From NCBI GenBank assembly GCA_051294375.1, contig CM119265.1, forward strand, positions 902,089 through 966,088: a DNA stretch of 64,000 nucleotides, read 5' to 3'. The notes beneath the pieces were generated by a model, which saw only the letters and a list, made by a program, of their open reading frames with translations, was not told the origin of the DNA and did not search any database. This document shows, in pieces, positions 22,490 to 34,000 of this stretch. The stretch comes from Paraspadella gotoi. Lineage: Eukaryota > Chaetognatha. Made by a program: the position numbers and the translations under genes. Position 1 is the stretch's first letter; every line of letters begins with the position of its first letter.

Positions 22490-25400
22490 ATGGAGAAGGA
22501 ATGTAACATTTGCTTAAGGACGCAACCGCGACGAGATTTTGCTCAATTGTTGAAATGTCAGGTAAAAAAGAAATGGCAAAAACGGTTTCATTTATTGATT
22601 CATAGTCATAAGTTATTTATTAATTTTAATTAATTTATTTTATTTTATCAATATTTGGCAGTGCGAATTCTGTGCGAGTTGCCTCGAACAGTATTTGACA
22701 ATGAAGATCCTTGAAGGTCGAGTTGATTGCAGCATCCAATGTCCGGATCCAACCTGTCGCAGGTTTCCGCCCAGATTCGTAACTCCAACCTTTAGTCCCA
22801 AAATAGCCTTAAGTTAAGTAGCTTCCAACAAATTTAAGTAGCATCGTTGAAAGACTTTTTTATGTTAATAAATTTGGTTTAAGAACAGGGTTAAAGGATG
22901 AGGTTAGACATTAGGTTAGGGTTAGGGATTGAGTTTAGGCATCAGGTTAGACGATAAGTTAATATATGGTTAAATATTTAGGTAAAAACTCCATTCTGGG
23001 ATAAAAAAAACATTTTTTTTAATAATTTTTAAAAATTTTTACCTTAAATAAGCTCTTTGAGTGAATAAACCCAACTGCGAGAGACTCTTGATTGAAAGCT
23101 TAGAGGGACCTAGGCCATTAGTGGGTCCGGAGAAGAGCGGGAGTTTAACCTCTATACAAGCTTTCTCAGTGGACCTGTTATGGCATTATCTTGTAAGAGT
23201 GATGGAGGCCTTAAACCACCAAAGGCAAAGCCTGTCCAAAGTCAGGGGCAAGATAGCTTAATTATTAAATGAATAAATAATTTTTATATTGGTTGTACAA
23301 ATTTTATAATATTCTTAACTAATTCGAGTGGGCTACTTCAGTACTTATATATCATAAAAAGAATTAATTATAACGACAATTAACTTTTCCTAGTTCACAG
23401 TGACCCCCAACTCTTTCCCCCCCCCGTCCTCGTTCTCAGCGACGGAGTTTTTCTCGGGAAAGAAGTCGCTTCTTTAGTTCGACGAAGATTTTATCTTCAA
23501 TTTTTAAAAATGAAAAGAATCAAAGATGTTGAAGTGGATCCCTTCAGAGTTTTATGTCCCAATGAAGAATGTCAGGTCGGGAAAATGTCGTCGGGAAATG
23601 TCGGTAGGAAAATGTCGGGTCGGGAAATGTCGGGTGAAAATGTCGGGTCGGGAAATGTCGAGGTCGGGAAATGTCAGGTCGGGAAATGTCGGGTCGGGAA
23701 ATGTCGGTCGGGAAATGTCGGAGTAGGGAAAATGTCGGGGTCTGGGAAATGTCGGGTCGGGAAATGTCGGTCGGGAAATGTCGGTCGGAAAGTCCGGTCG
23801 GGAAATGTCGGGTAGGAAAATGTCGGGATTGACGATATTTAAGTGACCGAGTGGAGAGAGGGTCGCCGTGTTTCTCTGACGGCACACTGCACAGTGCACA
23901 CTGCAGTGCACACTGTTCCCAGCGGTTCTGCCAGATTTTTCCGTCAGTTGCTTTGCTTTCCGGAACTTGGGATCCGGCGGTAGGCTTGCGACCGGTGGGT
24001 TAACCGGCCCATCACTATTTTTGCAAGGATCGTTCCGACCAGGGTGAGAACCCGGGACCATTGGGTTCGTCCAATGCGTTATTACAGAATGTCAGGTTGG
24101 GGCTGCCAGAACGAAAAAGTCGGTTTGAGAATATCTGAAGAAAAATAATTTTATCATTACCGCTCTGATTTCATGATTCCTCTCTCTGTGTCCATATGTC
24201 CATATGTCCATATGTCACCTAAAATATTAAAGATGTCAGATGCAAAAATGCAAAAATTCAATTATGCAAGATCTCATATCCAAAAATGGTGAATATACGG
24301 ATTCAATGATTCGTCCATCCATCCATTTTCAGTCCGTATGTCACATATGCAGCGGAAGAGGCGACACTTACAGCGACGAAAGAGGGCGTCCTGTCGATTG
24401 CTTTCAGTGTGGAACGAGATTCTGTTCCAAATGCAGATCACTTTGGCACAAGGTTGGATGGGAACTGTAATGACACAATGTCAAAATGTATTAGTGTCAT
24501 GAGATGGAATATTTGTATGAGGTTAATGGCAAGAGAAAAGGATAGATAGATTAAAAGATACCATATCAACGAGGCAATAGAGTGAGAGAGAGCGAGAGAG
24601 AGACATTGATAGAAATTAAGTCGTCAGCATTTAGTATAAACTATAAAGGGGTAAAAAAACTGAGAAATATATTTAAACAAATCTAGAGATTTTTACCAAT
24701 AATTAATTAAATAATTAAATTCAATCAATCATATATTTGAACCAATGATATAATTTAACCAATCAGAGTCTTCCATTTATCAGAGATTTCAACCAATCAG
24801 AGTCTTCGGTTTATTAGAGATTTTCCACCAATCAGGGATCTCATTGCGATGCTCTCGTCGAGAGATGGCGTTCGACGACGACGACGACGAAAACGACGAA
24901 GTCCGCTCACGACGTTGGCGCGGCAGCGTCGCTCGGCGCCACGACGTTATCTGAGACTGCGGTGACGACATCCTGTGGCGCGGTAACGTCAACAGGGGGC
25001 GTTGACGTTACGAAAATCGGACGAAGAAGAAGAAGATTCCTCGACAACGACGACGATGAGGATGAGAACAAGGGTAGAGAATTCAAATGTAATATACAAA
25101 CATAACTATAAATGTAACATACAAACTAAACTATAAAAACTAACAATCAATTTCTTTTCGCTAATTTGATTTTTTTCCCCATTTTTACAGAAGGAGCTCA
25201 AATTTCTAAAACTTTGAAAGCCGGAATTTTGTCTAACCTCAATGTGCAGCAATGTAAACAGAATAAGAGAAAACATTGTAAAATCTCTATGAGTGACGGT
25301 TTCCCAGCTGTAATTTCAAATGAATCAGTAGTTTTTAACCTGTCACTAATAGTATTGGTAAAGAATATTAAATGTTTAATTAATTATCCAAGGTCCTCAC

Positions 25401-25525
25401 TGCCTCCAATTGATCGAACCGGCGGATTCGTCATGCTCGATGCGGCCACTGTTGATTTGCAAAGGATGTCCCAACATTTTCTGCGCTTTTTGTCTCGACA
25501 ATCTCAGCCACGATTTTCTCTTTAG
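22490..25525 (+). CDS. RBR-type E3 ubiquitin ligase, RNF144-like (3' end not found)
   Basis: Seven exons agree in phase: 22490-22561, 22662-22762, 23440-23575, 24333-24452, 24836-25073, 25191-25277 and 25393-25525. The start is MEKECNICLRTQ. RING1 is CNIC...CQCEFCASCL...CPDPTC over exons 1-2. Exon 3 gives the helical linker and FRVLCPNEEC that opens the IBR, which continues in exon 4 (VCHICSG...DCFQCGTRFCSKC) and closes as WHK|GSHCD across a junction. Exon 5 adds a Thr-rich and Asp-rich insert. Exons 6-7 build RING2: KHC|PHCLQLIEPADSSC, where the last Cys aligns with the catalytic Cys of RBR enzymes, then CKGC and FCAFCLDNLSHDFLFR, very like RNF144. RBR ligases pass ubiquitin through that Cys to substrate. 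The HYDKGPC segment and membrane anchor expected next were not found downstream, so the gene is incomplete here or its last exons diverge. Confidence 0.8.
23058..23300 (+). repeat. Interspersed repeat R1, copy 1 (RBR intron 2)
   Basis: Shares GAGTGAATAAAC, TCTTGATTGAAAGCTT, GTGATGGAGGCCTTAAACC, CAAAGCCTGTCCAAAG and TATTGGTTGTACAAAT with 39560-39785, and most of these with 29930-30090. A shorter fragment lies at about 59960-60010. All copies are in the same orientation. About 200 bp, non-coding, class unknown. Confidence 0.75.
23567..23832 (+). repeat. GTCGGGAAAT minisatellite starting at the exon 3 splice donor of the RBR gene
   Basis: About 20 imperfect units of (GGTCGGGAAATGTC) with short variants. 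The array begins at the exon end itself: AATGTCAG|GTCGGGAAAATGTC. A further copy with the same donor-like AATGTCAGGTCGGG sits inside the array at about 23675, so several alternative GT donors exist. Confidence 0.85.
24030..24075. repeat. tRNA-like SINE fragment
   Basis: Contains GAGAACCCGGGACCATTGGG, the same core as 27968-27990 (AGAACCCGGGACCTTTGGG). Its reverse complement resembles a pol III B box (GGGTTCTNNNCC). Confidence 0.35.
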
Positions 25526-25619
25526 GTTGGAATTGAGAATTGAGAGTGAGAGAGAGAAAGAGAGAGAGAGAGATAGAGAGAGAGTGAGTTATTGTTATTT
25601 AAATTTAAGAAATTACTAT

Positions 25620-26160
25620 CTCCTTCTCTGCTCCGGTGCCCCTCTTGGCCTCGCCGCCGTGGCGGGCGCTGGCTGCGTGCTGCCTCGTGCCGCACTCCGT
25701 TCTGCGCGGCGTGCTCTGCCGGCCCGGTCGCGCTTCCCTCCGCGCTGCGTGGCGCGGCGCAGGCCCTGCCGCGTGTGCGCGCGGTTTGCGGGCGCTGGTC
25801 CTCCCCGCTCGGTCGGGCGTGGGGCGGTTCGGCTCTCCTCCGGGCGTTGGCGCGTGCCGTGTGCCGCCGCCGTCCGCGCGGTGGCGCCGATCTCCTCGCC
25901 TTCCTGAGCGGTGCGTGCGGGCCTCCACCCAGGTTCGCCGCGATGCGCCCGTCCGTGCCGGTGCTCCGGCGGTCCGCGGTTGCGTGGTGGTGCGCCTGTG
26001 CCGTCGCCGCTCTCGCGGTGCCCGCTTGCGCTACCCGTCTCTCGCGTCTTGCGTCCCCCCTTTCGCTCCGCCGGCGTGTCGATGCGCTCCTGCGTGGCTT
26101 ACCCCTCTCGGCCGAGGCGCGCCCGTGCCGCCTCCTTCTTCCCCTTTCTCCCCCTGCCCG
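25620..26160. other. Abrupt GC-rich island
   Basis: About 540 bases of very high GC, set between AT-rich RBR intron sequence and a pyrimidine tract. Open frames exist in every register on the plus strand but they are Arg/Ala/Pro/Leu-rich and match nothing. The texture resembles ribosomal spacer (ITS/ETS), a CpG island or a contaminant; I cannot distinguish these by eye. Confidence 0.4.
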
Positions 26161-26800
26161 TCGTCCTCGGCCTGCTCGCTTCCCCTCTCCCTACCCCTCC
26201 CCTCCTCTCTCTTCCCCCTTCCTCCCTTCTCCCCCTCTCCTCCCTCTCTCCTTCCCTCTCCCTACCCCTCCCTCTTCCCCCTTTCTCCCCCTTTCCTCCT
26301 CTCCTCCCCCTCTCCCCCTCCTCTCCCTTTCTCCCTCTCTCTCTCCTCCCTCTCCTCTCTTCTCCCGCTTTGCCTCCCCTTCCTGTTCCCTCTCCGTCCC
26401 TCTCTCCTTCCCCCTCCGCTGCCTCCGCCTTCCTTGCTGTCTCCCCCTGGTTCGCTCCCCTTTGCCTTTCCCTCTGCCTCCCTTCTCCTTCCCTCTCCCG
26501 TACCTCCCCTGCCTGTGCTTCACCCCTTTTCCTCCCTTCCTTGTCCCTCTCCTCTCTCGTCTCCTTCCCCTCTCGCCGTACCCTGCCCCTGCGTCTCTTC
26601 ACCCGCCTTTTGTCTCCCGCTTCCTTTCTCCCCTCTTCGTCTCTCTCTTTCCCTCTCCCTACCCTCCCCTCCTCTCTTCCCCCCTTTCTCCCTCTTCCTC
26701 CCCCTCTCCTCCCTCTCTCCTTCCCTCTCCCGTACCCTCCCTCTCTCTCTTCTCCCTCTTTCCTCCCGTCTCCTCCTACTCTTCTGCCCCCAAGACATTT
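26160..26800 (+). repeat. Sense-strand polypyrimidine tract
   Basis: About 640 bases, almost entirely C and T (CCCTCTCC, CTTCCC). The long Pro/Leu/Ser or Arg/Glu/Gly open frames here are compositional artefacts. Confidence 0.85.
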
Positions 26801-27079
26801 CGATTCTGGTTCTTGTCAACAACGTCTCTTACGCGAAGGATTCGCTTCGTCTCGCGTCGCCCTCTTTTGGCACAAAACGCAGGCGTCGCTGCTCAGAGGT
26901 CGGTCGGTCTGTCTCAGTCTGTCGGTCTGTCTCAGTCTGTCGCTCCGTCTCTTTGTCGCTCTGTAATAAAAATCATTTCAGGGATAAGGATTAAGGATTT
27001 GGATTAAACTTTTTGGAAAGAGAATAGATATTGGAGTAAAAATTAAGTTTAAGGATTAGGAATCTAAATTTTAACCCGA

Positions 27080-27720
27080 ACATTTAGCTTAAATCTCTAA
27101 TCTCTTATCTTCAATCTTTAATCTAATTCTCTAATCTCTAATCTTTAATCGTCAATCTTTAATCCAATTCTCTAATCTCTAATCTTTAATCTTCAATTTT
27201 TAGTCTTCAATTTTTAATCTTCAATTCTCATCTCCTCACTCATCTCCTCAGGATTTGTCATTCTCATCTTCTCTCTCATCTCCTAAGGATTGGTCATTCT
27301 CATCTCCTCTTTCATCTCCTCATCTCCTCTCTCATCTCCTTATCTCCTAAGGATTGGTCATTCTCATCTCCTCCCTCATCTCCTCATCTCATCAGGATTG
27401 GGCAGCCTCATCTCCTCTCTCATCTCCTCATCTCCTCTCTAATCTCCTAATCTCCTTAGGATTGGTCATTCTCATCTTCTCTCTAATCTCCTAAGAATTG
27501 GTCATTCTCATCTCCTCTCTCATCTCCTCATCTTCTCTCTCTTCTCCTTATCTCCTAAGGATTGGTCATTCTCATCTCCTCTCTCATCTCCTCATCTTCT
27601 CAGGATTAGGCAGCCTCATCTCCTCTCTCAACTCCTCATCTCCTCAGGTTTGGTCATTCTCATCTCCTCTCTCATCTCCTCATCTTCTCAGGATTGGGCA
27701 GCCTCATCTCCTCTCCATCT
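27080..27720 (+). repeat. TCTAATC and CTCATCTCCT minisatellites
   Basis: First CTAATCTTTAATC units (27.08-27.23 kb), then about 480 bases of CTCATCTCCT units regularly interrupted by AGGATTGGTCATT or AGGATTGGGCAGC, giving a higher-order period of roughly 60-75 bases. Confidence 0.85.
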
Positions 27721-27729
27721 CGCGGCGCC

Positions 27730-27905
27730 AATTTCTTCTCCGACCTGATGACGAAGACGAAAACTTCCCCTCGAATTTTCTGCGAGTCTCTCGACTCTTA
27801 CATCGAGCAGGAGCTGCAGTGGCTCGTCGAGAGTTTCTTCTGGAAGATGAAGACTAGGGTCAAGTCATTTGTTGTTAATATATCGAAGAAATGTTATGAA
27901 TAAAT
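27730..27905 (+). CDS. Coding-like stretch, possible exon (unassigned)
   Basis: An open segment free of simple repeat, encoding GANFFSDLMTKTKTSPRIFC then YIEQELQWLVESFFWKMKT. A possible donor is AGACTAGG|GTCAAG. It looks more like protein than its surroundings but has no known motif and no confirmed splice partner. A second similar block at 28379-28560 (VVLMDLSQTQRKVIRRLLF, then an acidic Glu run) follows an acceptor TGTCTCAG. They may be 5' exons of the poly-Asp gene or of the RBR gene. Confidence 0.3.
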
Positions 27906-27944
27906 AAATAGTTCATTAAACAGCCATCTACTACAGGGGGGGGA

Positions 27945-28035
27945 AGGTTAAACTGCACGGCGGCCATCGGATTAGAACCCGGGACCTTTGGGTTGGGAGA
28001 CGAACGGTTGGTGGATTTTCATCCACCTTTGGAAG
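27945..28035 (-). repeat. tRNA-like SINE fragment
   Basis: On the minus strand GGTCCCGGGTTCTAATCC resembles a pol III B box. The patch shares GAACGGTTGGTGGATTTT with the reverse complement of the patch at 20797-20880. Confidence 0.45.
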
Positions 28036-28610
28036 CTCAAATGACCCATTGTTAAAAAGACAAAGACGACGACAAAAACGATGACAAAGTGGAAACTGGG
28101 CGACGCAATTCTGACCGCTTCTACCTTTCAATTGATCTATTGGTTTATTTCTTCATTGGTTTCTTAATTGAAAATATATTTCTAGATTTATCCGTTGCTT
28201 TGTTGACTGGTTGAAGATTTCATTAATTCATTTTTAATTCATTTTTTACCTTATTCTGACATTTATTTATTCATTTATCCATTGATTCAATTAATACCAC
28301 ATTTTTTATGTTTTTTAATTAATTTATTTATTACATCTTGTTATTAACTTTACAATCCTTTTCCACAATGTCTCAGGTCGTCCTGATGGACTTGAGTCAG
28401 ACCCAACGCAAAGTCATCCGACGTCTTTTGTTCAACCACGGAAAGTTTCTCGTTTATTCCGATCGGCCTCGCCAGGGGCGCGCGCGTCGAATGAGCTCAA
28501 CGGCGAGAAACAAAAGATCCGTTGGGGAAGAGGAGGAGGAGGAGAGCGAGGAAGAGGAGGGGGGAGGAAGTGGGTGGAGAGGAGGAGAGAGAGAGAGAGA
28601 GAGAGAGAGA

Positions 28611-28656
<46 letters not shown>

Positions 28657-28774
28657 AGTTAAAAATCCTTTTATTACGTCGAAGAATAATAGTCCTTAAA
28701 AATTTGGTTCTTCTTTCAGAGAAAAGGAAGCATTAGGCAAATCCACAACAACAACAACAACAACAACGACAGAA

Positions 28775-30998
28775 ATGAGTCATCGTGATTGCGTCGTCCT
28801 AAGCTGGATCGCAGCTTTGGATTCTTGGAGTCTTTTGCCAGGTTATCTTCTTTGTCAATTGCTTGTTTTCTTGTCCTTTTATTTGTCCTGTTTCCTTTTC
28901 CTTTTCTCAATACTTTTATCCTTTTGTCCTCTTTTCCTCTTTGTCCTCCTTTCATTTATCAATTGTTTTTTTTTTTGTTTCAAACTCCGCCCTCTATCTT
29001 CCAGACGAAGAAACTCATCACGTGGGCGAAATTCGTCTAATAAAAGATAAAAACTCGGAAAAAGAATTGTATTGCTCAAAAGGTTTTTACTGTAAAAAAA
29101 ATACACTGTCTGTTTAAAACATTTATTTATTTCTTCATCTTTCTTTTCTCTCACTCTCTTTTTTCTTTTTCTCGCTCTCTCTCCTTTCCCCATTCCCCCT
29201 CTCCCTCTCTCTCCCTCTCTCCCCTCTCCTCCTCCCCCTCCCCCTCTCTCTCCCTCTCCCTCTCTCTCTCCCTCTCTCTCTCCCCTCTCCCTCTCCCTCC
29301 CCCTCTCCCCTCCCTCCCTCCCCTCTCTCCTCCTCTCTCTCTCCCTCTCCTCTCCCTCCCTCCCCCTCTCCCTCTCTCCCCTCTCCCTCCCCATCTCCTC
29401 TCTCTCTCGCCCCTCTCCCTCTCTCCACTCCCTCCCTCTCTCCCTCTCTCTCTCCCTACCTCTCCCTCTCCCTCTCTCTCTCCCTCCTCTCCCTCCTCCC
29501 TCTCCCTCCCCCCTCTCCCCTCCCTCCTCTCCCCAGCCTCCTCTCTCTCTCTCGTCTCTTACGACAGAGAAAATGAGAAACTTCGCGTTGCAAAAATCGT
29601 CAAATATTTTGAAGATTTCGGTGTCGTCGTTTTGGCAGAACTGAAGCGCAGGAGAATCGCTTATGTGGATGGGCTTAATGTGGGTAGATTATGGGCAGTG
29701 TGGGTGTGGTCAGTGTGGGCGGTGTGAATGTGGTCAGTGTGAGCAGCGTGGCATTCTTTTATAAATTCGTTTCATTCGTTAAATCATTTTTAACATTTTT
29801 AACTTTTTACTCATTTAATTAATAAAACATTCATTCATATGCTCGTTTATTTCTAAGTTACTTAATTACGGAAATTTATTTTATACAATTTAAACATTAT
29901 TTGAAATGTTATATCACTTCATTGATAGGGAAGTCAAGTGCACTGGGAGTGAATAAACGAGACTGTGAGAGAATCTTGATTGAAAGCTTGCAGTAACCTG
30001 CATGTATGCCACCAAAGTCTGTCCAAAGACAGGGGCAAGATGGCTTATTTATTAAATGAAGGACTAACTTTCATATTGGTTGTACCAATTTCATGTACTC
30101 GTATTGATTTTGTTTCCTTCTCTTATCATAAAGTTTAACATAATTAATATAACTTTATTGAATTTGATCAATGATTTAATCTCCGACAGGTGGCGATGGT
30201 GACTGTCTCACCTGCTAAACAGATGCAACGTCGCGGACTTAAACATCTGAAGAACAAAAACTTGGACAAAGAAAAAGGTAGATGTCACAAATGGTCAAAA
30301 CTCCAGACTCAAGACTCGAGGACTGTAAAACCCGGTCCATAGACTCAAGACTCCAGGACTGTGAACCCCGGTCCATAGACTCTCTTGACTCTGGACTCTG
30401 AATGTCACCTTTATACATTTTTCGTTTGACATAATAAAAACTGATCTAATTGTTCGAGATGTTTCCATTTTTACAGCACCATTTCTACAGCACCATCCCT
30501 CTACAGCACCATCCATCTACAGCACCATCCATCTACATCCCTCCCTTTCCATCTTTCCCCAAGCCGACGCCCTCGAGATGACCCAATACCTGGACCTTTT
30601 CTACGGAGACGTCTCCTTCGCCGCCGATGGCCACGCCCACCGGAAATGCGTCGATTGTGGCGCCGACGTCAGGATCTTTTGTTTCGAAGACGAAGTAGAA
30701 GTAGAGGAACTGAGACCCTCGAGTTATGAGAGGAGAGGTGAGAGAAGTGATAAAAGAAGTGATAGAAGTGGAGGAACTGAGACCGTGAGTTATGAGAGGA
30801 GAGGTGAGAGAAGTGATAAAAGAAGTGATAGAAGTGGAGGAACTGAGACCGTTGAGTTATGAGAGGAAAGGTGAAGTAGAATAGAGTAGAATAGACAGTC
30901 GGTTTGTCTAATTACTAAAAGAAAGAATGATAAAATAATAGAGAGTCATTGCAGCAAAGTGGCATAGAACTAAAAGTGGTTTCTTTTTGTCTGCAGCG

Positions 30999-31035
<37 letters not shown>

Positions 31036-34000
31036 TCAAACCAAGAAACTTAGAACTTCGTCGAGTTTCCGCTTGTTTCGATTTGAAGAAGAGAAGAGAA
31101 GAAGAGGAAGAGAGAGAGCGAGATAGAGAGGGAGAGGATAAAAGAGAAGAGACGAAGAGAAAGACGGAGAAAAGAGAATCGAGTAGAATAGGTACTCTAT
31201 TCCAAGACCACCCCGTTTTTGTTTCTTATTTCTAAACTTTATTATAACTTTGATATCTAACCCTAATCTCTTACCAAATGTTTAACCAAATCTTGAACCC
31301 TAATCATTAACACTAATCCCTAACCTTAACAAAATTCCTAATACCTAATTTCTAATCTGTAATCCTCATGTTTTCAGATTTAAATACAGAATTAGGTTAG
31401 GGATGAGGGTAAAATAATTAGGTTGAATAAACCGATAACCATAATCTCATTTGCATATTGCAGAGAATCGGTTTAAACGATTACAAAAGTCCCATTTTAC
31501 ATCTCATGTTTTGAAAATAACTTTCATCGATTGTTTTATTATTATTATAATTGGAAGTTTGTTAGCTTACACAGTCTATTGGTTTCGATTAATTTAGGAT
31601 AAAAAGACTAATAATTGAACTTTTTTGTTATTTTCAAGGTATGCGATTGCCAAAGAGTTCTCTTATTCATGGGTTTAAAACTTCTGAATTAATTTTGATA
31701 CTAAAAAAATCTAATTTGATACAGAATTGATTTTGCAGAGGATTATTCAAAATCCTCCTTGTTATTGTTAGTGATATTAATCATGTGTTTTTTTAAGTTT
31801 ATAAGATTTTAATAAATATTATTTATGTGGTAAATATGGGTAGACAGGATAAGGAAAGTACTCGGAAAAACTTTTTAAAAAAGGTTGATTGGGACTCCTT
31901 GGCCCTTTTTCTATTTTCATGCTTAACTATATTTTCATTTGCATATTGCAGAGAATCCCTTTAATGAAAAAAAAAATCAAAACTTATTTTAATATACATT
32001 TAGAAAGAAATTATTTAGATATTTTATAATCATACATGTTAGGAAATTCTCAAATTCGTACAGACAAAGATACTAATTAATTTAGGAAGAAAAAAAGTAA
32101 TTAAACTTTTTTAATTAATCCTCGGTGGTGAGATTGTTAAGATTGTTCGTATTGATGGAGATTGAAATCGATTATTAATAATTGGATACACGGAAAACCA
32201 ATCACGGTTTTTCATCTGATTTTGCAGGGTTTTTTATGTACCCTTTTTCTGTGTTAAAGATTTCCTTTCTTCGCATTTCTAAATCTATCTCTCTTTCTTA
32301 TTTTCTATCTTTTTTTCTATTTTCATATCTTTCTTTCTTTCCCATATGCTTCATCGATTTTACCACTATTGGCCGCTTCTTTGCTAAACATTGGCCCCTA
32401 CTATAATTATTATTGGCCTCTTCTTTGCAAAACATTGGCCCCTACTATAATTATTATTGGCCTCTTCTTTGCAAAACATTGACCACTACTATAATTATTA
32501 TTGGCCGCTTCTTTGCTAAAAATTGGCCCCTACTATAATTGTTATTGGCCTCTTCTTTGCAAAACATTGGCCCCTACTATAATTATTATTGGCCTCTTCT
32601 TTGCAATACATTGGCCTATTCTATAATCACATTTAGCCTCTTCTCTCTTTAGCCTTCGAATCTCATAATAAGAAGAGAGAAGAAATCGAAGACGACGACG
32701 ACGACGACGACGACGACGAGGACGACGACACAGAAAGCGCTGCCGACACATTTGCCGACACTGACAGCTTAAACGGCCGACCCGACACTGACGACGCTGC
32801 CGACACAAGGCCGGTTTCCTCGGCGGCGTTGAGCGCCGACGAGGGTGAGAGAAGGCGGAACTATTATCCGAGAACGCCTCATTTCTATTCCAAATCCCTG
32901 AATTGGATCCAAGATTCAAAAATTTAATTCAATTTTTCAGTCTCGATCAACGCGGATTCAATTCATAGGAAATCTTTTTTCTCCTCGGATTTCGATTGTG
33001 AAGAAACAAGAAAACCGTTGGAACCATCGTTGAAGGTCAAATTTCAAGGTCAAAGTGTTAAAAATACCTTGTGACCTCTAGTGAAGGTCAAAGAGTCCAA
33101 ATAACCCGGAAAGAATCAAGGTCAAAGTTACCACGTGATCTTTGGGGATTATCAAAGAGTCAAAATGACCAAGATTGGTTTAGACAAGGCGACAATTAAT
33201 CAATTTAAATTAAATTTAATTAAATTAATTAATCAATTAATGTTTTTGCCTATCAAACAAAAAATCAGTTACTCGCGCTAGTAATTTCAGACTTTCCCTG
33301 TCGATCGTTACTTTTCCAAAAACTGTTATACAATAAACGTGATTTTCCACGAGTTCCTCAACCTTATTGTAAATAAATAACTCGATGTTTTAATATCACA
33401 ATTAAACTGCGACATTATTAACCACGCTATTACAGGCAGACTACGTTTACGAGCTTTAAATTTAATTCGTAAAATTTTAAGTTACAGCGAACACGTTGTA
33501 TTTTAATAGTTTTAAATGAAGCTGAATACAACTGAATAATCAGGAAATACGCTTTCAAGGTCAAAGTCCAAGGTCATATGGTCAAAGTGACCCACTTCGT
33601 TCAAGGTCAAATTCACTCTGTTATAATTTAAGGTCAAATCCAACGTAAAGGCCTTGTGACCCAAGATGATGATCAAAGCAAATTGCCAATGCCTAAAAGC
33701 GATCTTGTAATTTGTAAATATAATTTTGAGGTCATGACATTAAAGTGGCCCTGAAATAAGATCAAAGGTTCAAAGAGATACTCGGTCCAGTTTAATATCC
33801 AAGGATTTACCCAGGAAGCTAAAGGGTAGTATGAACCTCGAAATGAGTCAATAACTTTAAACTTTTATCTATTTTTGAATATTAATCTTTTTATTATCCC
33901 TAAAAAAATTACTGTTTTTAATCTAAATACTTTTTTCCTATTTTTTTCAGGTTTTCGATTTTGGAAATTTGAAACTGGATTCGGCCGAAGAAGACGATGA

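Noticed and set aside
22905-22950. GGTTAGGGTTAGGG-like sequence as an interstitial telomere
   Set aside because: Only two clean units; the rest is degenerate and nearby TTAGG-like words are scattered. The same applies to CCCTTA at 10.73 kb.
23567-23832. Regular GTCGGGAAAT repeats as a possible CRISPR array
   Set aside because: Units abut with no unique spacers and the window is animal nuclear DNA; this is a minisatellite.
25592-27007. Open frame of 471 codons rich in Pro, Leu, Ser and Arg
   Set aside because: It lies in a GC island and CT tract where all registers are open; composition, not selection, explains it.
28879-29428. Minus-strand frames of 171 and 97 codons rich in Arg, Glu and Gly
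   Set aside because: They are the complement of a CT-rich intron.
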